In this document: positions 58,301 through 64,000 of the stretch, piece after piece
Position numbering within the stretch: the stretch's first letter is position 1
Layout: each line of letters begins with the position of its first letter
Origin: Actinomycetota bacterium
GTDB taxonomy: Bacteria; Actinomycetota; Thermoleophilia; Gaiellales; Gaiellaceae
NCBI GenBank assembly: GCA_003134505.1
Contig: PLBK01000007.1
Coordinates: 1 to 64,000 of the forward strand
Direction of reading: 5' to 3'
DNA: 64,000 nt
Made by a program: the position numbers and the translations under genes
Notes under the pieces: generated by a model
The model's database searches: none
What the model was told of the DNA's origin: nothing
The model's input: the letters and a program-made list of their open reading frames with translations, nothing else

Positions 58301-58742
58301 GATGATCGGCATCGACGTCCAGGTCGAGGTTTTTTCGTACGGCGTGCGCTTCGCCAGGATCCAGACGAAGGGAGAGCCGTTCGACATCGCCGAGGTCGGC
58401 TGGTTCTCCGACTACCTCGATCCCGCCAACTTCCTCAACCAGCTTCTGGACGGGCAGCAGATCAAGCCGCACGGCGGCACCGACTTCTCCTACTTCGACG
58501 ACCCCTCGTACAACCGCAAGCTGCGGGCCGCGGCGCAGCTGTCGCCGCCCGAGCGCTACCGCGTCTACGCTGAACTGGACGAGGATCTGACCCGAAACGC
58601 CGCCCCGATGGTCGCTTACGGGATCTCCACCAACGGCGACTTCTTCTCCGCCCGCATCGGCTGCCACGTCTACCAGCCGATCTACGGCTTCGACCTCGGC
58701 GCGCTCTGCTTCCGCCCTAGCGCCGCCGGTGGAGGAGGATGA
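55380..58742 (+). CDS. One-component regulator candidate: OmpR-type wHTH + BTAD domain, TM helix, YVTN-like beta-propeller, SBP_bac_5-like domain
   Basis: FRILGPLEVARNGAVITIGGGKQRALLALLLL..LYVSRLRKALGDDVLVTRSPGY; BTAD LREALGLWRGPPFADF..REGRRALDQELGLEPAPALQELE; TM GPAFVLAGAVLLGAAISALAF; propeller GAVWVADSLDDLLVRIDPSTLAV; SBP YLMLNTSRPLFADAQMRQAVSYAIDRQAL. Confidence 0.9.
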   Translation: MEFRILGPLEVARNGAVITIGGGKQRALLALLLLRRNQIVPTDALIEELWHGSPPATAGKIVQLYVSRLRKALGDDVLVTRSPGYTLRVEPEEVDADRAERLLAEGRRALAEGVPAAAASSLREALGLWRGPPFADFAYEDFAQQEIGRLEEVRLAALEERIEADLALGRHAEVAVEVETLVNRHPLRERLRAQLALALYRCGRQAEALDTLREGRRALDQELGLEPAPALQELERRILRHDAGLEAPPRIEPPAESRISTLVPPTLRRRGPAFVLAGAVLLGAAISALAFELASGGGSHTLQTSNALGLIVPGKRRLVDSVPLGLSPGPVAFAGDALWVADTDSATLVRVDPTSRRVVATVTMPRVVDGLAGDGDVLWAVGEAPADPFIRASRVDTQFNDVAQSVDVPSPAGGWSRVASGGGALWVAPAFSLATRLEPSSGRTVARIDPRSTPTAVAAGAGALWLGNGAAGTLTRIDAHGVVTTIPVGNGPSGIAVGAGAVWVADSLDDLLVRIDPSTLAVRATIRVGDGPVAVVIAAGSVWVANQHDRTVARVDPATDHVVERIAVGGSPEALTAAGRNVWVTLQQPPAVSAQASGRGVVRVNAQDDFGSLDPAIAYTNISWQLEYATCAKLLNYPDARGSAGSHLGPEVAEALPTVSADGKTYTFTVRTGFRFSPPSNEPVTAQTFKDTIERTLDPRAHSPAQQYAGDIVGERAYAAGKARHISGVVVHRNTLAIRLTGRAPDLPIRMSLPFFCAVPSGTPVDPRGLRLIPSAGPYYLAAYSPNQAAVLRRNPNYTGGRPRRVAEIDVTVGVSKADSVREIEVGKADYAIDGIAPEQAARLAATYGAGSRRAKAGEQQYFTSAGTGVYYLMLNTSRPLFADAQMRQAVSYAIDRQALARLASRGTGLPSIPTDQYLPPGMPGYRDLSIYPLTPDLAKARQLAAGRHGTAVLYTCESATCAQAAAIIKHDLAMIGIDVQVEVFSYGVRFARIQTKGEPFDIAEVGWFSDYLDPANFLNQLLDGQQIKPHGGTDFSYFDDPSYNRKLRAAAQLSPPERYRVYAELDEDLTRNAAPMVAYGISTNGDFFSARIGCHVYQPIYGFDLGALCFRPSAAGGGG

Positions 58743-58857
58743 GGAGCAACCCGAGCGCAACCAGCACGCCGCCGGCGCCGCCGACGATGCCGATCGCCAC
58801 GTTTCCCCAGCTGACGGCCTGGCCGAGCACGCTCGGACGTTCGCGAACGGTGGTCAA
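58717..58857 (-). CDS. Candidate 46-aa single-TM small protein (not in supplied ORF track)
   Basis: TTG start, MTTVRERPSVLGQAVSWGNVAIGIVGGAGGVLVALGLLLILLHRRR*; 3' end overlaps regulator gene by 26 bp. Confidence 0.35.
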   Translation of the reverse strand: MTTVRERPSVLGQAVSWGNVAIGIVGGAGGVLVALGLLLILLHRRR

Positions 58858-58899
58858 GCCCCGGTCGAGTGCACCCCAACGACCAGTAAAGAGCTCGCT

Positions 58900-61137
58900 C
58901 TAGCCGGTCAGCCGGAGCTCGACGGCGGGCGCGCCCGGCACGATCGCGGCCGTCTCTCGCGCGTGGAGGAGTGTCGTCTTCACGATCAGCTTTGCGCGCG
59001 CGTAGTTGTCCATCATCGTCGGCACCGGGCCGACGGCGTGCCCGAGCGCGTAGCCGGCCGCGTTCTGTCCCATCGCGCGGTAGGAGTCGAGCGAGTAGAG
59101 CGGTGACATGCCGAACAGCTCGAGGTTGTCGAGCGTCTGCAGGTCGGAGCGGTGGATGACGGCGGTGCCCTTCGACTGGAGGCCGAGCGCGATCCCCGAG
59201 CCGGAGAGGAGCGCGCCGTCATGCCCGACGAAGGCGACGTCCGACGAGCGGCGGACGCGCACGAGCCGCGGCTCGGCCCCGCCCGCCCGTATGCCGTCGC
59301 AGAGCGCCGCCAGCACGTCGGCATGTGAGAGCCCGTTGATCGTGGCACGCAGTGCGTCGCCGAACGCCGGCCCGACCGCGACGACCACTTCGTCCGCGCG
59401 CTCGCTCACCGCAGCCTCCCCCGCCTCGACAACGACCGGCTCGCCGGCGGCGGCCTCCTCGAGCAGCTTGCGCGGGTCGACGACGTACGGTAGCGACTGC
59501 AAGAGCTCCCAGCGCGCACCGTCCAGCCGATAGCCCGTCCCCGGGCCGGCGTAGAGGTTCGGGTCGTTGACCGCCGAGTGGACGGTCCCCTCGGCGTCGA
59601 TCACGGCCGCCGTCTGCAGGTAGTCGGCCGAGACCCGCTGGCGCTGCATGCCGACGATCGCCTCCGCCACCTCGGTAAAGCCGCGCTCGTCGAGCGCCCG
59701 GACGACGTCGGCGCTCGTCGTTCCCGCCGCCAGCAGCCCGTCGGCGGCCTCGGCGTCGGCGCCGCGGTCCCGATCCGGGAGATCCCGGCTCGTGGAGCCG
59801 TACGTCGCCGCCTCGATCTCGGCGTCGGTGACAGCCGGCAAGCCCAGCCCCTCGAAAACGGCCTGGATCGCCCGCGCGGCCCGCTCGCGCACGGCGACCA
59901 CGTCCGCCTCCGCGGCGGGCTCGATCCCGGCGTCGACCTGCCAGTCGCGCTGGACGGTCATCCATTCCTCGAGGTCGTCCGCGTCGTAGTTGCCGCCGCC
60001 GAACATGTTGTCGTAGCGGGGCATGACCGAATAGCCCGAGGTGACGAAGTCCGTCCCGGGCAAGAATTGCCCCATCAGCTTCGCCGTCTTGCGGATCTCC
60101 GAGTGCGAGGCGATCGCGTCGTTGCCGGACGCCACCTCGAGGTCGAGCCAGGCGGCGATCATGTTCTCCGCCAGGATCTCGCGTGTGCCGCCGGGCACGG
60201 CCAGCGCGAGCGCGACGCACGAGATCGAGCCGTTCTGGACCCCCTGCGAGCCGGCGGCACGCACGGCTGCGAGGCAGCGCGCCTCGAGGTAGAGCATCGA
60301 GTAGCCGAGCGAGCGGCCCATCAGCGCCTCCGAGCCGCCGCCCGACGTGAAGCGGATCTTGACGCCGCGCGACGCGTAGGCGGAACCGAGGAACGCCTTC
60401 GACCAGGGCGTGTCGTCGCCGTCCACGAAGACCGGCTCGGTGCCGTACACCGACAGCGTCTCCGCGTAGGTGACGAGCCCGCGGATCGCCAGGTCGAGGT
60501 TCCGTCGCTCCTCGACCGCGCACTGGGTCATCACGCCCGGGCGGCCGGTCTGCGCGCCGACGAGGATCGCGATCGCGTTCAACGGCGCGTAGCGGGACAC
60601 GCCCACCGTCGTCTCGACCTCGGCGAAGCCGCGCGCCGCGGCCTCGGCGGCGTCGGCGGCGAGCAGAGCCGGGTTGTCCTTCAGGTTCGTGACGTGCGCC
60701 TGGTTCGCCGGCGCACGCCGCGCCCGCAGCTTCTTGAGCGCGAACATCGTCTCGACGGGATCGAGCCGGGAGGCAACGCGGGCCAGCCGGGCCGGGGTCA
60801 GGCCCCTCGAGAGGCGGACGAGCTGGTCGCGCGGGCAGTCCACGTCCACGAGCCGGCGGGCGATCTCCTCGTCCGTCAGCACCTCGGCCTCGGCGGCCGC
60901 GTCCACGTCGATCCCGTACCGGGCGATGAAGTGGTCGATCACGTCGAAGTCCGGCTCGCGGCGCCCGTCGATCTCGACGACACGGCCGTCCTCGACGACG
61001 AGGCTCGGATCCGGATCGTTCGGCCCGTCCATGGCGACGAGCCCGAGCTCGGGGTACGGCGAGACGAGCAGCTCGCGCCGGAGCTCGCGCTGCTCGCGCG
61101 AGACGAAGCGCTCAGACCTGCGCGCGTTCTGCGGCAA
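58900..61137 (-). CDS. B12-dependent diol/glycerol dehydratase, fused large + medium subunits (TTG start)
   Basis: RSERFVSREQ..ELGLVAMDGPNDPDPSL..FDVIDHFIARYGIDV..MFALKKLRARRAPANQAHVTNLKDNPA..SVYGTEPVFVDGDDTPWSKAFLGSAYASRGVKIRFTSGGGSEALMG (PduC-like), then PduD-like C-terminal part. Confidence 0.9.
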   Translation of the reverse strand: MPQNARRSERFVSREQRELRRELLVSPYPELGLVAMDGPNDPDPSLVVEDGRVVEIDGRREPDFDVIDHFIARYGIDVDAAAEAEVLTDEEIARRLVDVDCPRDQLVRLSRGLTPARLARVASRLDPVETMFALKKLRARRAPANQAHVTNLKDNPALLAADAAEAAARGFAEVETTVGVSRYAPLNAIAILVGAQTGRPGVMTQCAVEERRNLDLAIRGLVTYAETLSVYGTEPVFVDGDDTPWSKAFLGSAYASRGVKIRFTSGGGSEALMGRSLGYSMLYLEARCLAAVRAAGSQGVQNGSISCVALALAVPGGTREILAENMIAAWLDLEVASGNDAIASHSEIRKTAKLMGQFLPGTDFVTSGYSVMPRYDNMFGGGNYDADDLEEWMTVQRDWQVDAGIEPAAEADVVAVRERAARAIQAVFEGLGLPAVTDAEIEAATYGSTSRDLPDRDRGADAEAADGLLAAGTTSADVVRALDERGFTEVAEAIVGMQRQRVSADYLQTAAVIDAEGTVHSAVNDPNLYAGPGTGYRLDGARWELLQSLPYVVDPRKLLEEAAAGEPVVVEAGEAAVSERADEVVVAVGPAFGDALRATINGLSHADVLAALCDGIRAGGAEPRLVRVRRSSDVAFVGHDGALLSGSGIALGLQSKGTAVIHRSDLQTLDNLELFGMSPLYSLDSYRAMGQNAAGYALGHAVGPVPTMMDNYARAKLIVKTTLLHARETAAIVPGAPAVELRLTG

Positions 61138-61540
61138 GCAGCCCCCGCTTCGCGTAGACGTCCCGGGCCTCGCGCACGAATGCGGCGGTGAGCGGCGCCG
61201 CCCACTCGGTCTCGAGCCGCCGCGCCCACTCCTCGAGCTCCTCCGCCGAGGAGCGATGCGGGCGTAGCGCCGTGTAGATCTCGAGGATCGAGTCCGCCGG
61301 AACGCTCGCCAGCTCGGCCGCCCGCGCGAGGTTCTCCGCCAGCGGACGGCGCCCTGCGGCGAGCGCGATCGCCGACTGGCGCCGGAGCGTCTCCGGTGTG
61401 GCGCGCAGGTCGTCTGGCCCGATCCGGCCGTCGCGAACCGCCTCGAGCGTCACCTCGCCGAGGGAGTGGCCGCCCGGCGTCGAGACGAGATCGGGCCGCT
61501 TCTGCCCGAGCGGGTAGTCGGTGTTGGGGTCGAATCTCAT
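61112..61540 (-). CDS. Diol/glycerol dehydratase small (gamma) subunit
   Basis: [82 protein letters not shown]. Confidence 0.88.
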   Translation of the reverse strand: MRFDPNTDYPLGQKRPDLVSTPGGHSLGEVTLEAVRDGRIGPDDLRATPETLRRQSAIALAAGRRPLAENLARAAELASVPADSILEIYTALRPHRSSAEELEEWARRLETEWAAPLTAAFVREARDVYAKRGLLAAERAQV

Positions 61541-61548
61541 CGCGTCAG

Positions 61549-61558
61549 AGCTTAAGGT
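61549..61558. promoter_or_regulatory. Overlapping divergent -10 elements AGCTTAAGGT (minus TAAGCT / plus TAAGGT)
   Basis: Plus: TAAGGT 61553-61558, 6 nt, ATG 61565; minus: TAAGCT 61554-61549, 8 nt, ATG 61540. Confidence 0.6.
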
Positions 61559-61564
61559 AGGCCG

Positions 61565-62287
61565 ATGGGCGTGACCTACGACTTCTCCGGCCGCTGTGCG
61601 CTCGTCACGGGCGGGGCCAGCGGGATCGGCAAGGCCACGGCCGAGCGGCTGCGCGCGGCCGGGGCGCAGGTCGCCGTCTTCGACCGGCAGGCCGCCGAGG
61701 GTGACTGGCTCGCGCTCGAGGGCGACATCTCGCGCTCGGCCGACGTCGAGGCGGCCGTCCGGAGGGCGGAGACAGAACTCGGGAAGATCGACATCCTCGT
61801 CAACTCGGCCGGCGTCCCGGGTGAGTCGCTCCGCACGGTCGACATGCCCGACGAGGAGTGGCGCCACGTGATGGCGGTGAACGCCGACGGAACCTTCTTC
61901 GCCTGCCGCGCGGTGGTGCCCGGCATGGTCGAGCGGGGCTACGGCCGCATCGTCCTCGTCTCCTCGATCGCGGGCAAGGAGGGCAATCCGATGGCGCCCG
62001 CGTACTCGGCCTCCAAGGCGGCCGTGATCGCGCTCACCAAGGCGCTCGGGAAGGATCTCGCCCGCACGGGCGTGCTCGTCAACTGCGTCGCGCCGGCCGT
62101 GATCGAGACGCCGATCCTCGAGGGGCTGACGTCAGAGCACGTCGACTACATGGTCGAGCGGATCCCGATCGGCCGCATGGGCACGTCCGAGGAGGTGGCG
62201 GCGCTGATCTGCTGGCTGGCGAGCGACGAGTGCTCGTTCTCGACCGGCGCCACGTACGACATCTCCGGCGGCCGCGCCGTCTATTAG
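61565..62287 (+). CDS. SDR family oxidoreductase
   Basis: CALVTGGASGIGKATAERLRAAG; NSAGV; YSASKAAVIALTKALGKDLARTG. Confidence 0.95.
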   Translation: MGVTYDFSGRCALVTGGASGIGKATAERLRAAGAQVAVFDRQAAEGDWLALEGDISRSADVEAAVRRAETELGKIDILVNSAGVPGESLRTVDMPDEEWRHVMAVNADGTFFACRAVVPGMVERGYGRIVLVSSIAGKEGNPMAPAYSASKAAVIALTKALGKDLARTGVLVNCVAPAVIETPILEGLTSEHVDYMVERIPIGRMGTSEEVAALICWLASDECSFSTGATYDISGGRAVY

Positions 62288-63164
62288 CACGAGGGAAACG
62301 GCCGGTTTCCCCGTGAGCCCCCTTCCCTTCGTGGTCGCGTATCCGGCGGCCCGAGCTACGCCCGAGCAAAGCCCGGGCTCCGCGGAGGCTGGCATGCGAC
62401 CAATGTGTTGCTAGCTCTAGGTCGGTAAGTCGGCGCGAGCGGAGCAGTTCCGCGATCCGGGCGTGGCCCGTCTCGAGGTCGGAGCCCATCGCGCGGCCGT
62501 CAGGGAACGAGACTTGCACCGAGACCAGCTCGGTGCCGTCCGAAAGCGGCGTCCGTTCGATCGCGATCTCAGCCCCCTTCTGACCGTGCTCGAGCGTCCC
62601 GACGATGAGATCGACACGCGTCACCAGCTCGGCCTCGACGTCCTTCCCGGCCCATTCCTCGGCGATCTCGAGCGCGGTACGGCCTTCGGGGTCGATTCCG
62701 AACGGGTTGGCGCCGTGCTCGAGCAGCACCCGGGCGACACCGAGCGAGCCGCGACGCGCAGCCTCGGCGAGCGGCGAGGCAAGATCCGGGTCGGCGCCCG
62801 CGGCCAGCAGCATTCGCGCGACGTCCTCGTGGCCGTGGCTCGCCGCCCAGCGCAACGGTGTCCACCACTCGTCCTCGCGCAGGTTCGGATCGGCGCCGCG
62901 CGCCAGCAACGCGCGGACGATCCCCGCGTGGCCGTAGCAGGCTGCAGCGCAGAGCGGCGTTCCCTCCAGCTCGCCCCCGCTGATCAGATCGGGATCGGCA
63001 CCGGCCTTCAGGAGCACCCGCGCAAGCTCGATCTCTCCCTGCACCGCCGCCACGTAGAGCGGCGTGCTCCCGTCGAAGCGGCTGTCCGGAGAGGCGCCCC
63101 GCTCGAGCAGCGCGGCGACCGACTCCGCGTCACCTGCGAGCACGGCTTCGACCAGCGTCTCCAC
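62079..63164 (-). CDS. Ankyrin repeat protein; ORF runs antisense into the SDR gene (recognisable ankyrin part ends near 62430)
   Basis: DGSTPLYVAAVQGEIELARVLLKAGADPDL; TPLCAAACYGHAGIVRALLARGADPNL; TPLRWAASHGHEDVARMLLAAGADPDL; start GTG 63164 (10 nt after TATGCT) or ATG 63179. Confidence 0.8.
   Translation of the reverse strand: METLVEAVLAGDAESVAALLERGASPDSRFDGSTPLYVAAVQGEIELARVLLKAGADPDLISGGELEGTPLCAAACYGHAGIVRALLARGADPNLREDEWWTPLRWAASHGHEDVARMLLAAGADPDLASPLAEAARRGSLGVARVLLEHGANPFGIDPEGRTALEIAEEWAGKDVEAELVTRVDLIVGTLEHGQKGAEIAIERTPLSDGTELVSVQVSFPDGRAMGSDLETGHARIAELLRSRRLTDLELATHWSHASLRGARALLGRSSGRRIRDHEGKGAHGETGRFPRANRRRGRRRCRTWRRSRTSTRRSPASRSAPPPPRTCPCGRSGSARPCSRRALTSAPRGSASRSRPARRS
62293..62311. 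terminator. Hairpin GGGAAAC-GGCCG-GTTTCCC downstream of SDR
   Basis: 7-bp perfect inverted repeat directly after stop. Confidence 0.45.
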
Positions 63165-63174
63165 GGTGCCCGCC

Positions 63175-63184
63175 AGCATACGAT
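63175..63184. promoter_or_regulatory. Overlapping divergent -10 elements AGCATACGAT (minus TATGCT / plus TACGAT)
   Basis: Plus: TACGAT 63179-63184, 6 nt, GTG 63191; minus: TATGCT 63180-63175, 10 nt, GTG 63164. Confidence 0.55.
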
Positions 63185-63190
63185 TGGCTC

Positions 63191-63988
63191 GTGACGAGAC
63201 GCGTGCGTTTTCGCGGGCCGGACGGCGTGCACGAGGCCGCCGTCGAGCAGCTGCCGGTCGAGCCGCTCGATCCGGAGACGCTCGAGCTCCCCGAGCCGTA
63301 CGAGCTGCTCATGCCCGTCGAGCCGCCCGAGGTCTGGTGCGCCGGCGTCACGTACGAGCGGAGCCGCGACGCGCGCGTCGACGAGAGCACGATCAAGGAC
63401 GTCTACACGCTCGTCTACGACGCCGAGCGGCCGGAGCTGTTCCTGAAGGATGCGGCCTGCCGGCGGACGGTCGGGCCCGGCCGGCCGATCGGCGTGCGCT
63501 CGGACTCGTCGTGGGACGTACCCGAGCCCGAGATCGGGCTGGTGCTGGGCGAGGGCGGAGCGATCGCCGGCTACACGATCGGAAACGACGTGTCCTCGCG
63601 CGCCATCGAGGGCGAGAACCCGCTCTACCTGCCGCAGGCGAAGCTGTTCGCGGGAGCGTGCGCGATCGGGCCCGCCGTGCTCGTGGCCGACGGCGCCGGA
63701 GCCGTCTTCGACATCCACCTGCGGATCCTCGGGCCGGGCGGTGAGGAGCTGTTCGCCGGCGAGACGTCGACCGCGAGGATGCAGCGGAGCTTCGAGGAGC
63801 TCGTCTCGTGGCTCCGTCGCGACAATCCCGTCCCCGCGGGTAGCGTGCTGCTGACGGGTACCGGGCTCGTCCCGCCGGACGACTTCACGCTCGAGCCGGG
63901 CCAGCGGGTCGAGATCCACGTCCCCGGGATCGGCACGCTGGTGAACCCCGTCGGCCGCGCCGCCGACCTGATCGCAGAGGAGCGCTGA
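63191..63988 (+). CDS. Fumarylacetoacetate hydrolase family protein
   Basis: VWCAGVTYERSRDAR; PEPEIGLVLGEGGAIAGYTIGNDVSSRAIEGENPLYLPQAKLF; GTGLVPPDDFTLEPGQRVEIHVPGIGTLVNPV. Confidence 0.95.
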   Translation: MTRRVRFRGPDGVHEAAVEQLPVEPLDPETLELPEPYELLMPVEPPEVWCAGVTYERSRDARVDESTIKDVYTLVYDAERPELFLKDAACRRTVGPGRPIGVRSDSSWDVPEPEIGLVLGEGGAIAGYTIGNDVSSRAIEGENPLYLPQAKLFAGACAIGPAVLVADGAGAVFDIHLRILGPGGEELFAGETSTARMQRSFEELVSWLRRDNPVPAGSVLLTGTGLVPPDDFTLEPGQRVEIHVPGIGTLVNPVGRAADLIAEER

Positions 63989-64000
63989 CACCGATGACCG

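Overview
High-GC actinobacterial-type chromosomal window (lineage not determined; gene style would fit a Thermoleophilia-like organism). It is almost fully coding, dominated by catabolic and transport operons. I found no rRNA, tRNA, CRISPR array or mobile element. Main modules: (1) the 3' end of malate synthase, a Tat-type amine oxidase, a secreted beta-helix protein; (2) a UPF0261/Tm-1-like + PEP-hydrolase-like TIM-barrel + cupin + quinone-oxidoreductase operon; (3) a branched-chain amino acid ABC operon (livH-livM-SBP-livG-livF) whose livG has no canonical start codon at the expected position; (4) a translationally coupled amine oxidase / molybdenum hydroxylase (L-M-S) / acyl-CoA ligase / enoyl-CoA hydratase operon; (5) a TPP enzyme/SDR/cupin/NIPSNAP operon; (6) an ECF sigma + YCII/DGPF pair; (7) a Mo-hydroxylase maturation operon (MoxR, VWA/CoxE, two XdhC-like) ending in msrB; (8) an S8 protease with a 16-unit Trp pentapeptide tail; (9) a GGDEF-EAL protein with a degenerate EAL; (10) a second Mo-hydroxylase with a split large subunit; (11) a 1120-aa one-component regulator candidate (BTAD DNA-binding half, TM helix, beta-propeller, SBP_bac_5-like extracellular half) preceded by 22-bp-spaced direct repeats and divergent from a small secreted protein; (12) a B12-type diol dehydratase with fused alpha-beta subunits. 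Many start codons sit 6-10 nt downstream of a TANNNT box, suggesting widespread leaderless transcription; at two divergent gene pairs the two -10 boxes overlap with identical geometry. The best candidate for an undescribed system is the BTAD/SBP fusion regulator with its divergent secreted partner.
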